Shown here: piece after piece, positions 1 through 7,353 of the stretch
How the letters are laid out: each line of letters starts with the position of its first letter
Numbering within the stretch: position 1 is the first letter of the stretch
Assembly: GCF_002154895.1 (NCBI RefSeq)
Contig: NZ_MUIZ01000001.1
Span: 1-64,000, forward strand
Source: Lactococcus petauri
GTDB taxonomy: Bacteria > Bacillota > Bacilli > Lactobacillales > Streptococcaceae
Length of the DNA stretch: 64,000 nucleotides
Reading direction: 5' to 3'
Notes under the pieces: model-generated
The model's input: the letters and a program-made list of their open reading frames with translations, nothing else
What the model was told of the DNA's origin: nothing
The model's database searches: none
Position numbers and translations under genes: made by a program

Positions 1-149
1 TTGAGTTTCTGTGTCTGACTTAATGAATACCTACTTATGGGAATAGGTAATATGTCGTCCTCACTTTGGAAAATTCTATAGGTATATTAGAAGTAGAGAG
101 ACAACAGAGTAAGTATATCAAATATTACATATAGACCAGAATCGATATC

Positions 150-592
150 CTAAAGTTTTTTTTTCATTTTACCAACTTTTCCATCCCTAAGTGTAAATCC
201 GAGTTTTTCAAAAAATCTTTCTCTCTTTTCTAGATCAGGTTGTTGAGCTACTGTTCCATCTACTTCTTTTATCGGAAAGATATTTAATGCTTCATTTTCC
301 AGTAATTTATAGAGTTTTGTACCGTATCCTTTATCTCTATACTCAGGATGGACTACTATCCTGAAAAGATTAAGGCTCTCTTTAAGATTATCGTAAGTCC
401 CTTTGATATAGCCAATTTCTTTGTATATTTCACCTTCTTGTAGTAAGAGATAGAAGTCTAATTCTAGTTTTAGTTCTTCTCTCTGCAACAAATACAATAA
501 ATTGTTTTCCTGTTTAAAAATACATATCCATTTTCCTCCATGTAGGACTTTAAGTTGGTACTGCCATCTAGATCTATAAACCAATCGTTCAT
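150..592 (-). pseudogene. GNAT N-acetyltransferase, frameshifted near its N-terminus
   Basis: The C-terminal two thirds reads as a GNAT acetyltransferase: a hydrophobic strand, then the acetyl-CoA loop region FRIVVHPEYRDKGYGTKLY, ending in a short basic tail. The only start in that frame is a TTG at 584 with no ribosome site. A different frame has ATG at 592 with GGAGG six bases upstream and begins MNDWFIDLDGSTNLKSYMEE, which looks like true coding sequence, but it stops after about 40 codons. Moving from one frame to the other at the homopolymer 516-520 (AAAAA on the plus strand) would restore one protein of about 147 residues. So this is either a real frameshift mutation or a one-base sequencing error. 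Substrate unknown. Confidence 0.7.
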
Positions 593-610
593 TTCTTCCT
601 CCAAAATAAA

Positions 611-663
611 TTTATAAAAATAGAGCCCCTGATTGAAGAGACTCACCTAATAGAACAGGGCTT
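611..663 (-). terminator. Terminator-like hairpin ahead of the acetyltransferase gene
   Basis: On the minus strand AGCCCTG pairs with CAGGGGCT across a 22-base loop and is followed by CTATTTTTAT. It ends about 20 bases before the GNAT start codon, so it could terminate an upstream transcript or attenuate this gene. The long loop makes the call tentative. Confidence 0.35.
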
Positions 664-769
664 TATTATATCATTTTTTTATAAGTAGTACTAATAATGC
701 TTAATAATAAGCATTTCGAACTAAAATTTTGTTTTTCTATATGAATATACGTTATTTTAATCAACTATA

Positions 770-797
770 TTGACATAAGGTAACATATCATGATAAT
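770..797 (+). promoter_or_regulatory. Strong promoter of the antisense (antitoxin) RNA
   Basis: TTGACA at 770-775 and GATAAT at 792-797 are separated by 16 bases. Transcription should begin near 804 and run into the convergent toxin gene. Confidence 0.65.
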
Positions 798-803
798 ATA
801 TAG

Positions 804-918
804 GTAAAGAAAAAGGACTTGCTTCCAACAAGTCCAATGTAGCCGATTAAAAGTCGGTGGCGTAATTTAGATCATAAGGACCTGTAACTAGCCAAAGTCA
901 GACGGTCCTTATTTTTTT
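804..918 (+). ncRNA. Antitoxin-type antisense RNA, about 115 nt
   Basis: The RNA is defined by the promoter at 770-797 and a rho-independent terminator at 876-918 (AAGGACC/GGTCCTT stem followed by ATTTTTTT). It contains a 5' hairpin (GGACTTG/CAAGTCC, 815-835) and a second small hairpin near 843-861. The 5' hairpin read on the other strand is followed by TTTTTC, making it a good terminator for the convergent toxin message. The two transcripts would therefore overlap over nearly the whole antisense RNA, as in par/Fst and TxpA-type type I toxin-antitoxin loci. The toxin stop codon lies inside this RNA's terminator stem. Assignment is from architecture, not from similarity to a named RNA. Confidence 0.6.
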
Positions 919-1007
919 GTGATTTTATCAATCAACAAGATGACAAACGTAAGCAAACTGATCAGAAAACTACAAATTGCAGTCACTAACATTGCTACAG
1001 CCACCAT
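909..1007 (-). CDS. Small hydrophobic toxin of a type I toxin-antitoxin locus (32 aa)
   Basis: A 32-residue peptide: a hydrophobic segment of about 24 residues (VAMLVTAICSFLISLLTFVI) followed by the charged tail IDKITKK, typical of Fst/TxpA-like membrane toxins. The start ATG at 1007 has AAAGGAG seven bases upstream. Its 3' end overlaps the convergent antisense RNA. Toxins of this type insert in the membrane when the antisense RNA is lost, giving plasmid or element maintenance. That role is inferred from size, hydrophobicity and RNA layout. A small unrelated membrane peptide remains possible. Confidence 0.6.
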   Translation of the reverse strand: MVAVAMLVTAICSFLISLLTFVILLIDKITKK

Positions 1008-1047
1008 AAGAAAGCTCCTTTCCGTTGGATTTTAAGCTTACAATCAT
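970..1047 (-). CDS. Possible leader ORF overlapping the toxin start (25 aa)
   Basis: AAGGAGGTGAG lies just upstream of an ATG at 1047, a stronger ribosome site than the toxin's own. The 25-codon frame (starting MIVSLKSNGKEL) overlaps the toxin frame and ends within it at 970. The peptide has no recognisable features. The arrangement recalls hok/mok, where translation of an overlapping leader controls toxin translation. Whether it is translated is unknown. Confidence 0.3.
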   Translation of the reverse strand: MIVSLKSNGKELSYGGCSNVSDCNL

Positions 1048-1084
1048 AAGCCTCACCTCCTTCATGAGCCACCGTCTATTAAAA

Positions 1085-1103
1085 CATCTACTTCGATATT
1101 ATA
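1085..1103 (-). promoter_or_regulatory. Extended -10 promoter of the toxin message
   Basis: Minus-strand TGATATAAT (the -10 hexamer is 1098-1103 on the plus strand) precedes the toxin 5' region by about 40 bases. No convincing -35 is visible at 17 bases, consistent with an extended -10 promoter. Confidence 0.45.
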
Positions 1104-1162
1104 TCAAAAAAGGGAATAGTTAGCCATTCAAGGTCTATTGTTCCCTTTTAAGCAGCGGTTTA

Positions 1163-1226
1163 AAAAAAGCTCCCCTTAGTAAATTGTTCTTACGAACAAG
1201 ATACTAAAGAGAGCTAGAAATTACGC
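1163..1226 (-). ncRNA. Small RNA gene, about 65 nt
   Basis: A minus-strand promoter (-35 TTGTAT at 1257-1262, 18-base spacer, TATAAT at 1233-1238) is followed almost at once by a long hairpin (stem 1168-1181 with 1202-1215, inner stem TTGTTC/GAACAA) and seven U. The 5' end contains GGCGTAATTT, also found inside the antisense RNA at 804-918, so the two may be related. No toxin ORF is visible opposite, so it may be an orphan antitoxin or a trans-acting RNA. Confidence 0.5.
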
Positions 1227-1269
1227 CTCATTATTATAGAACATAGGAATTTTTCTATACAAAGAAAAT

Positions 1270-1298
1270 AAAAACTACATTGGCAAAGTGTAGTTTTT
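1270..1298. terminator. Bidirectional hairpin terminator
   Basis: AAAAACTACA pairs with TGTAGTTTTT around a nine-base loop. T-rich flanks on either strand would allow termination in both directions. Confidence 0.5.
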
Positions 1299-1393
1299 GT
1301 CTGTATAGAAATAAAAATTGATTCAAATATATTATATTTTTGCCGTCTATAATATAGCATAGTTAATTCAATATAAAGTTAGCTAATGTTAAC

Positions 1394-1446
1394 AAAAAAA
1401 CACTCACAAACCGGTGGAGTGGTTTTATGTGAGTGCGACTATTGTA
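1394..1446 (-). ncRNA. Small RNA gene, about 53 nt
   Basis: A near-perfect minus-strand promoter (TTGATA at 1476-1481, 17-base spacer, TATAAT at 1453-1458) leads after only a few bases into CACTCAC...GTGAGTG (1401-1435) followed by seven U. The only product would be a very short structured RNA with ACC/GGT pairing inside the loop. Function unknown; the size and neighbourhood resemble antitoxin RNAs. Confidence 0.55.
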
Positions 1447-1491
1447 CTATTGATTATACCATCGCGAACGCCTATTATCAAATCATTATAT

Positions 1492-1514
1492 AAAAAGCAC
1501 ACCTATAAGGTGTG
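1492..1514 (-). terminator. Short hairpin terminator
   Basis: CACACC/GGTGTG stem with a five-base loop, followed on the minus strand by CTTTTTAT. The transcript it would end is not identified. Confidence 0.45.
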
Positions 1515-1638
1515 AGCTAGAGGATGTATAACAAGAAACTACTTGGAATAATTTCTATTTGTCCCATTTAATATACCACAGTTCTTAAATCAAATTGTAT
1601 ACTTTTGCTAACAATTATACAGAGAATACCTTGAAAAT

Positions 1639-1670
1639 AAAAAAAGGATTCTCCGACGCATCAGAGAACC
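1639..1670 (-). terminator. Terminator of the tRNA transcription unit
   Basis: On the minus strand GGTTCTC pairs with GAGAATCC over an 11-base loop, followed by seven U. It lies directly downstream of the two tRNA genes. Confidence 0.65.
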
Positions 1671-1713
1671 CTAGGTAGCCTCCACAAAGCACCACCGCAA
1701 TTTGACTAAGGAA

Positions 1714-1786
1714 TGCTCTCTACAGGATTCGAACTTGTGACCGCTTCGTTACGAGTGAAGTGCTCTACCAACTGAGCTAAGGGAGC
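1714..1786 (-). tRNA. tRNA-Thr (anticodon CGT)
   Basis: A 73-nt cloverleaf. The acceptor GCTCCCT pairs with AGAGAGC with one C-A mismatch. The D arm is GCTC-GAGC, the anticodon loop CTCGTAA places CGT at 34-36, and the T arm contains TTCGAAT. No CCA is encoded. It reads ACG codons. tRNA genes next to an integrase-like gene can be integration sites, but no duplicated tRNA end was seen. Confidence 0.85.
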
Positions 1787-1881
1787 GTGTACCTTTAACA
1801 CAGCGTCAAAGGTAAGAGTTTATTAAATTTACATAGTAATTATAACATCTTGAAAACGATTTCTCAAATAAATATATAAAA

Positions 1882-1965
1882 TGCTCAAAGAGGGACTTGA
1901 ACCCTCACGAATTATTATTCAACGGATTTTAAGTCCGCAGCGTCTGCCAATTCCGCCATTCGAGC
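1882..1965 (-). tRNA. tRNA-Leu (anticodon TAA)
   Basis: An 84-nt class II tRNA with acceptor GCTCGAA/TTTGAGC, anticodon loop CTTAAAA (anticodon TAA), a long variable arm typical of Leu, and a T arm with TTCAAGT. CCA is not encoded. It lies about 95 bases upstream of tRNA-Thr in the same direction, probably co-transcribed. Confidence 0.88.
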
Positions 1966-2207
1966 ATACACTTCCCTGACACTACCAAGGAAGAATGCCA
2001 GACAGATGCAAGACCTAACGTAATCTGATGAATTTAGGTTTTGTCTAACATATTGATTATATCAAAATGCCTTAGTTCTTATCAAACTATAAGTGGAAAT
2101 TTCAAAAGGCACATTAACCTGATGTATATGTGGAAACCTTAGGTAGATGGCTTCTGGAGTGTTATAATAGAGAGAACATAGTATACCTTTTAAAAGGAGG
2201 AAACTCA

Positions 2208-3044
2208 ATGAAACAATACAAAACAATACCTTCAGACCGTTTCCCTTATGAAGCAGCGTTTGTAGATTATAAAATTAAAAATGATGCCATACTTCCAGAG
2301 ACAGCGCAAGCTTATGCCGGGAAGTTAGCCGTGTTTTTTGATCGTCTAAAGCAAAATAATTTTATCTTCCAAAAAACAAACAAAATAACAACAATAAGTA
2401 TAGAGGATATACAACAACAGTTCGAGATTATAAGTCAAGTTTATTCCCCTTTAACTTATAACAAGATTCACCAATGTCTTAATCAATACTATAAGTTTCT
2501 TATTGTTGAGTTACATCTTCCAGTACCTCCTCTAACCTGGGCTATCTCTACTGAAAAAATACAAAGAGCTAAACAAGCACTTCACCTTGATTGGACACAA
2601 ATGGCCCAACAAATTCTAGAAAATAAAGATTTAAGAGTAGACTCTCAATTAGCCTTCCTTCTTTTTTCTAAAGGATGGTCTACAAAGATGATGGGGACAC
2701 CTGATAGTGCACATCTTCTTCCCTTATTTCAATGGACTAAAAAAGAAGCTGCTTTTTTACGAGAATATCCTCGCCATCTCTCAGAAGAAGAATTTCTTTT
2801 TATTAATGTCCAAGGGAGTAAAATGCCTCATATGACACTTCTTAGTCGATTAAGTAAAGCACTCTCAATCTTTAATCTTCCTCATAAACATGGGGCACTA
2901 CGACATGATGCTCGCGTATCTTATATCGCAAAGCATAACTTAGATGCACTTGATATACAGAATGTCTATGGCTTCAAAGCCTCAGGGCGTTGGGTAGAGG
3001 AACTACTCAAAGATGCAAACAAAATGACACAAGAAAATGACTAA
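2208..3044 (+). CDS. Tyrosine-recombinase-like protein, catalytic residues incomplete
   Basis: The start is ATG 2208, which has AAAAGGAGG seven bases upstream; an earlier in-frame ATG at 2130 has none. The 278-residue protein has an N-terminal SAM-like, DNA-binding helical region (about 15-110) as in phage integrases. A C-terminal part contains LRHDARVSYIAKHNLDALDI, matching the box II region of tyrosine recombinases. The first catalytic Arg context and a C-terminal Tyr in the usual place (after GFKASGRWVEELL) are not evident. It may be an inactive or regulatory relative, or a diverged integrase. An extended -10 (TATAAT near 2162) lies upstream, and a hairpin terminator follows the stop. Confidence 0.55.
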   Translation: MKQYKTIPSDRFPYEAAFVDYKIKNDAILPETAQAYAGKLAVFFDRLKQNNFIFQKTNKITTISIEDIQQQFEIISQVYSPLTYNKIHQCLNQYYKFLIVELHLPVPPLTWAISTEKIQRAKQALHLDWTQMAQQILENKDLRVDSQLAFLLFSKGWSTKMMGTPDSAHLLPLFQWTKKEAAFLREYPRHLSEEEFLFINVQGSKMPHMTLLSRLSKALSIFNLPHKHGALRHDARVSYIAKHNLDALDIQNVYGFKASGRWVEELLKDANKMTQEND

Positions 3045-3064
3045 CTTAAATTTAGTCATTTTTT
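3036..3064. terminator. Terminator between convergent genes
   Basis: AATGACTAA pairs with TTTAGTCATT and is followed by TTTTC. The inverse orientation also has a short T tract, so it can serve both the integrase-like gene and the convergent DUF2325 gene. Confidence 0.6.
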
Positions 3065-3067
3065 CGT

Positions 3068-4774
3068 TTATCTTATGGTTCCCGAGAACTTGTCCATGCT
3101 GCTATGAAGTTTTGAGAGGTTACGACGTTGCTCCCGATTAAAGTGTCCTTTATTTTTATTATAAGAGGCTGTCCAGTCGGAGAGCATCTCTTTTTTTCGT
3201 GACTTTTCTTCTTCTCTAAAGACTTCTTTTATCATACGATTAGTCCATGATAAGAATTTTTCATAGTCAAGTTCTGCAGGTTCTTCATTATCCTGAAGTA
3301 CTCGTTCTTGTTCTTTCATCTTCTTCAGTGTTTCAAAAATATTCCCGATGCCATAACTCGTGAAATTTGTAAATGGAACATCATATTTTTTTGAAATTGA
3401 TTTACCCATATAATAGGTCCCATGCGACAACATGTTTTGACAAAACAGTACGACATCGGCCTTAGCAATACGAGCTTCATAGATTTCACGTTTTGGTTTT
3501 TTGTTTTTAGAATCATAAGTAGTCAATTCCCCATTATTCGCTTCAATACTTTGTTTCCAATTTGGCCAGAATGGTGCTCCCCCTACGATCAATACTTTTA
3601 ACCCCTGAAGGTCAAATGCATAGTTTTGGATTGGAGCTGTGCTTAAAGGCGCTTTGTCCTTTTTTATTATCCGGGTTCTTTCTGAGTGTTGGATTGGCGT
3701 TATTTCCTCCTGTTTGTACACCCAGCTCACATTCATAGATTCAGGACTATTCTTGAACCATCTCAGCTCTACAAGATTTCCTTCTTCTAAAAAATGACGT
3801 GTGATCATCCTTGAATTTGGATAAAAAGTTGATTGGTTTGTTCTCTCACTTAGAAGTTCACCATTGACAGTTCTCTGGATAAATAATCTTTCTTGCTCGT
3901 CTTTTTCAACAATTGCAAGGTTAAAAATTTGTAATGTAGAGGGCTTAACTTCTTGTTTTTGTCCAGTTCGCTCCACTGTATACGGGCAAGCACCCAGTGG
4001 AGAGTTTATCACTCGAAGGACTTCTCCATCCTCAAGACACATACTACGTATAATAGCTTCAGATATATTATGGTCTTTTACATTTCCTCCAGATACATGT
4101 TTATGAAAAGCACCTTCAACTAAAACTTTTGGTTCTCTCTCTTTCTCCTCTTTAACTGTAGAAGCCCGCTTAACCACTTTTATATTTAAGGGTTCCACCT
4201 TCTTAAGGATTGTCTCCTCTGGATGATTTTTATTTTCATCCCTTTTTGCGTTTATATTTTCTTCTTTTTCACGCGCCAAGTTTCTAAAATCTTGAAGTGC
4301 GAATGCTGCAGGATTAAGTGCAATACCAGATTTATTAAAGACGGCTTCCTGGTCAATATATTTCTTAAATCTTTCTTCTTTTTGTTTGTGGTCCTCCAGT
4401 TCATTGTCAATGAATTTATTTACAAGTTCAAGATCACGGCCTTTAAAGAAATCCAGTAATGGGCCCGAATAGCTATTAATTATAAAGTCGTTGGGATGTT
4501 TTGATTCTGGTTCGCTTTGGTTAGTTTTCTCTATTTCAGTTTGTATTTCATTTGGTCGCACCACGTCAGCTGCATGCTCTTCTTTTGATGAGAATTGTTC
4601 TTCTTTACATGATGAGAAGTCTTCTATAAAACTGGTACTTTCAAGTAAATTGATAAATTTATCCTGGTCTCTTCTAAGGAGTCTGAGTTGCTCATATCTT
4701 CCTTCTTTAATTAATAGAGCTGATTCTTGTACTTCTCTTATTAAGAGTTCTGTCATTTCTTTTCTTGTGGTCAT
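3068..4774 (-). CDS. DUF2325 domain protein (568 aa)
   Basis: The start ATG at 4774 has AAGGAG six bases upstream. Residues 1-200 are charged and predicted helical. The middle (about 215-350) carries a beta-rich segment with a CPY motif. The C-terminal part (about 388-485) has LKVLIVGGAPFW, then a region with ADVVLF and SHGTYYMGKSISKKYDVPF. This matches the DUF2325 pattern: a Rossmann-like strand, then an aspartate-bearing strand, a Ser-His, and a lysine-rich helix. The family's function is unknown. It is transcribed alone and convergent to the integrase-like gene, and is probably mobile-element accessory material. Confidence 0.6.
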   Translation of the reverse strand: MTTRKEMTELLIREVQESALLIKEGRYEQLRLLRRDQDKFINLLESTSFIEDFSSCKEEQFSSKEEHAADVVRPNEIQTEIEKTNQSEPESKHPNDFIINSYSGPLLDFFKGRDLELVNKFIDNELEDHKQKEERFKKYIDQEAVFNKSGIALNPAAFALQDFRNLAREKEENINAKRDENKNHPEETILKKVEPLNIKVVKRASTVKEEKEREPKVLVEGAFHKHVSGGNVKDHNISEAIIRSMCLEDGEVLRVINSPLGACPYTVERTGQKQEVKPSTLQIFNLAIVEKDEQERLFIQRTVNGELLSERTNQSTFYPNSRMITRHFLEEGNLVELRWFKNSPESMNVSWVYKQEEITPIQHSERTRIIKKDKAPLSTAPIQNYAFDLQGLKVLIVGGAPFWPNWKQSIEANNGELTTYDSKNKKPKREIYEARIAKADVVLFCQNMLSHGTYYMGKSISKKYDVPFTNFTSYGIGNIFETLKKMKEQERVLQDNEEPAELDYEKFLSWTNRMIKEVFREEEKSRKKEMLSDWTASYNKNKGHFNREQRRNLSKLHSSMDKFSGTIR

Positions 4775-5142
4775 TATGGTCTCCTTACAATAGTCTCTAT
4801 TATACTAAAACCAATACAATATACATTTCGTGGGTGAGAATAAAAAGTGTTTTCGTAATATTTGAAAATATTTTTTTGGTAAAGAATTATAATAAAAGTT
4901 AATTGGATTCTATCACTTTTTAAAAATTAAAATATCAAGCTATCTATATTTAAAGCTACAACTTTTAAATAGTGCTTTTATTCTGTGTTCATAAAATGGA
5001 GGTTTTATGGACACTTATTATTTTTGATAATTTTCAACAATATCTTGTGTTTTTATTGTCATTAACCCATAATTTAATCTATGTTCATTTATAAGTGATT
5101 TTTTAAGTTATGATACAATTAAAGTAACGGAGGTGCAATAAT
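4775..5142. other. Intergenic region between divergent genes
   Basis: This 368-base AT-rich stretch separates the divergent DUF2325 and recombinase genes. It holds the palindrome at 4985-5014, a possible second half-site (TGTTCAT near 5082), and a weak -10 (TATGATACAAT near 5110) for the recombinase. No gene was seen. Confidence 0.5.
4985..5014. promoter_or_regulatory. Candidate res/crossover site of the serine recombinase
   Basis: GTGTTCATAAAA (4985-4996) and TTTTATGGACAC (5003-5014) form a 12-bp inverted repeat with one mismatch and a six-base spacer, about 130 bp upstream of the serine recombinase gene. Resolvase subsites are paired 12-bp inverted motifs often starting TGTYC, so this fits a subsite. 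A clear set of three subsites was not made out. Confidence 0.45.
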
Positions 5143-5724
5143 TTGAATATTGGATATGCACGAGTTTCGACTGGGCTACAAAATTTAGATTTACAAAAAG
5201 ATAGTATCAAAAAATATGGCTGTGAAAAAATATTTAATGATCATATGTCTGGAAGTAAAAAAGATAGACTTGGTTTAAAATCCGCAATAGAATTTTCTCG
5301 TCCTGGTGACACAATTGTTGTTTGGCGATTAGATCGATTGGGAAGAAATATGGAGGACTTAATCAGCATAGTCAACTCACTAAATGATAAAGGAGTGAGT
5401 TTCCATAGCTTGCAAGAAAATATCACGATGGATAAATCAAGCTCAACTGGGCAACTCATGTTTCATCTATTCGCAGCATTTGCAGAGTTTGAGCGTAATC
5501 TTATTCTTGAACGTTCTACTGCAGGGAGAGCTGCAGCACGCGCAAGAGGCCGATTAGGCGGTCGGCCTGAGAAATTTACAGAAAAAGATATAGCACTGCT
5601 TAAGACTCTTGTAGATAATGGAACACCAATCAAGAATATTGCAGATTCTTGGGGAGCTTCAAGAACTACGATTTATAGATACATGAACAAATACCCAAAT
5701 AATGAACAAAAGTATTTAATATGA
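5143..5724 (+). CDS. Serine recombinase, resolvase/invertase family (193 aa)
   Basis: The N-terminal catalytic domain begins MNIGYARVST with the nucleophile Ser9. It continues with VVWRLDRLGR (the conserved Arg pair) and a long E helix around FAAFAEFERNLILER. The C-terminal helix-turn-helix (about 143-188) has IADSWGASRTTIYRYM. Length and layout match plasmid and transposon resolvases of the Tn552/Pin group. The start is TTG 5143, with GGAGG about nine bases upstream. Likely roles are multimer resolution or resolution of transposon cointegrates. The upstream palindrome at 4985-5014 is its probable target. No transposase lies beside it. Confidence 0.9.
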   Translation: MNIGYARVSTGLQNLDLQKDSIKKYGCEKIFNDHMSGSKKDRLGLKSAIEFSRPGDTIVVWRLDRLGRNMEDLISIVNSLNDKGVSFHSLQENITMDKSSSTGQLMFHLFAAFAEFERNLILERSTAGRAAARARGRLGGRPEKFTEKDIALLKTLVDNGTPIKNIADSWGASRTTIYRYMNKYPNNEQKYLI

Positions 5725-5815
5725 AAGCATTATATTAAGTCTAAAATATTACAATTGCTAATTTACTCTATTTAATCAATTTGTAATTTCCTAGATTTGC
5801 TCCAATAAGATAAAT

Positions 5816-5853
5816 AAAAAAAGACTTCAAATTATTTTGAAGTCTTATCTTTT
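5816..5853. terminator. Bidirectional terminator
   Basis: AAGACTTCAAA pairs with TTTGAAGTCTT. T-rich tracts follow on both strands. It lies between the convergent recombinase gene and the minus-strand accessory operon. Confidence 0.75.
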
Positions 5854-5864
5854 ATTCTCTAAAT

Positions 5865-6557
5865 TTATTTTTTATCTTGAAGTCTATAATCAATTCCAAA
5901 TTGCTCATAAATATACTCAAAGAGATCATAACTTCCATCAATAGTTGGAAAATCAATAACCTCATCTGCTCCATTACGCATATCAAACAAAAGAAAGTCA
6001 GAATCTGCACCATCATAATATGTATCGCATGGATCTCCAGTATAATCTCCAATCGCAATGTTATTGAAGTTAAGTTTGAAGTATTCCACGACATGTTCTA
6101 AACGTTCTTGAATCGAAAAATTTGTCTCAAAATATTCTTTATTCATTTTAACTGGTCCGTCACTAATGACACTAACCAATGCTTCTTTATTTCCCATTTC
6201 GATTAGTTCAAAACCTGAAGGGAAATATTTTTTATCGGGTTTAATCTCGAAATACGTATTCTCATCACTAGGACTCCCCCAGTTTCGAACCCCTATAAGT
6301 AAAGTCTTATTATCAACCATAAGAAAATCCAAATAAACATCTGTGTTTTCCCAATCTTCTCCAAATTTATTGAAATAGACACTTTTTAAAGCAGGTAGGA
6401 ATGTTGAATACAATTGCTTCCAGATTTCACATTCTTTTACGGTGTTCTCATGTTCCGTATCTCCTTGACCAAGGTCAAATGACGATTCATCAAGATAAGT
6501 ATAATTATCCATCATACTCTCGTAAGCCCAGGTTGTATTGTAAAGTTTTGCTGTCAT
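5865..6557 (-). CDS. Unknown acidic protein (230 aa)
   Basis: Preceded by AAAGGAG and ATG at 6557. The protein is acidic, soluble and rich in aromatic residues, with no signal or membrane segment. Asp/Tyr-rich stretches (GDYTGDPCDTYYDGADSDF near 195-213) do not point to a family I recognise. It is the last gene of the minus-strand accessory operon, 27 bases after the preceding gene and followed by a terminator. Small acidic proteins of this kind are common in conjugative plasmids and are sometimes DNA mimics, but nothing specific supports that here. Confidence 0.7.
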   Translation of the reverse strand: MTAKLYNTTWAYESMMDNYTYLDESSFDLGQGDTEHENTVKECEIWKQLYSTFLPALKSVYFNKFGEDWENTDVYLDFLMVDNKTLLIGVRNWGSPSDENTYFEIKPDKKYFPSGFELIEMGNKEALVSVISDGPVKMNKEYFETNFSIQERLEHVVEYFKLNFNNIAIGDYTGDPCDTYYDGADSDFLLFDMRNGADEVIDFPTIDGSYDLFEYIYEQFGIDYRLQDKK

Positions 6558-6584
6558 TTTTTCTCCTTTTAATTATCTCTATAT

Positions 6585-6920
6585 TTAATCTTCAACTGAG
6601 TTCATTTCCTCTAATCGATGGAAAGGGTAGGCCTGATACAGAACAAAACCACTTTGAATACTCATTTCACATTCATCTAAATCAATGATATTTTCTTGAA
6701 CTAGTACTTCTTTTAACTCTTGCGCATGTAACCCATTAGCATTGAAATACTGTACACCTGACTCAAAATCAAGGAACGGGTTAAACGTTTGTACATTGGT
6801 AGTAATATCTGTATAGAGCTCTCCTTTAGAATTATAAGCACCAATATAAACAGCATTATTTTCTGAATACGTTGATTTTCTCAATTCTAATTCTTCACCA
6901 TCAAAATATATTTTAATCAT
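6585..6920 (-). CDS. Unknown protein, possibly DUF4313-like (111 aa)
   Basis: The start ATG at 6920 follows AGAGGGAG. The sequence has repeated short strands with SKGELYTDITTNVQTF near 30-48, which resembles the DUF4313 pattern seen in plasmid and ICE proteins; that match is weak. Acidic C-terminus (EEMNSVED). It is co-transcribed with neighbouring small genes (13-base gap upstream). Confidence 0.6.
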   Translation of the reverse strand: MIKIYFDGEELELRKSTYSENNAVYIGAYNSKGELYTDITTNVQTFNPFLDFESGVQYFNANGLHAQELKEVLVQENIIDLDECEMSIQSGFVLYQAYPFHRLEEMNSVED

Positions 6921-6933
6921 TTGTTCTCCCTCT

Positions 6934-7248
6934 TTAGTCTAGAAAGTTTAAATATTCTTCTAATGAAGACTCACGCCCTGGTTCAGAAAAATAAGTTCGA
7001 CATTGTTCATCTGCTTTTTCCCATAAATCATAATATAGTTCCGCAAATAGCGGCATTTTTTCATAATACTGAGCAATTTTATGGTTGAGCACCAAAACAA
7101 GCTCTTTCGCATAGGATACATCTGTTCCCCAATCTTGCATCGCTCTATAATAGTAGTTTAATATTGCCTTTGAACCAAAATATTCCGCAATACTAAAATC
7201 TAACCAAAAGCTACTTTTTAATTGTTTGCCATTAATTTCTGTACACAT
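6934..7248 (-). CDS. Conjugative-element accessory protein of unknown function (104 aa)
   Basis: The start is ATG 7248, which has GGAG six bases upstream; an in-frame ATG at 7260 lies in the tail of a terminator hairpin. The protein begins MCTEINGKQLKSSFWLDFSI and is helical. A pattern of the type ELVLVLNHKIAQYY followed by ELYYDLWEKAD is reminiscent of small proteins found in Gram-positive plasmids and conjugative transposons. No enzymatic motif is visible. Confidence 0.65.
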   Translation of the reverse strand: MCTEINGKQLKSSFWLDFSIAEYFGSKAILNYYYRAMQDWGTDVSYAKELVLVLNHKIAQYYEKMPLFAELYYDLWEKADEQCRTYFSEPGRESSLEEYLNFLD

Positions 7249-7260
7249 TCTCTTCTCCAT

Positions 7261-7310
7261 AAAAAAATACCTTTAACAAAAAAATAGGTTTTCTTGTTAT
7301 AAGGTATTTT
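7261..7310 (-). terminator. Intrinsic terminator inside the operon
   Basis: On the minus strand AATACCTTATAACAA pairs with TTGTTAAAGGTATT across an A/T-rich loop, followed by TTTTTTT. It lies between ssb and the next gene, only 13 bases before that gene's start, so downstream genes depend on read-through or on a promoter just before the hairpin. Confidence 0.6.
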
Positions 7311-7353
7311 CTTCTTTTAATTATTAAATTTTTAAACTTTTAAATAAGGTGCT

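Noticed and set aside
1387-1494. 35-codon plus-strand ORF (start MLTKKHSQTGG) over the small RNA gene
   Set aside because: No ribosome site, and it is explained by the antisense strand's promoter and terminator.
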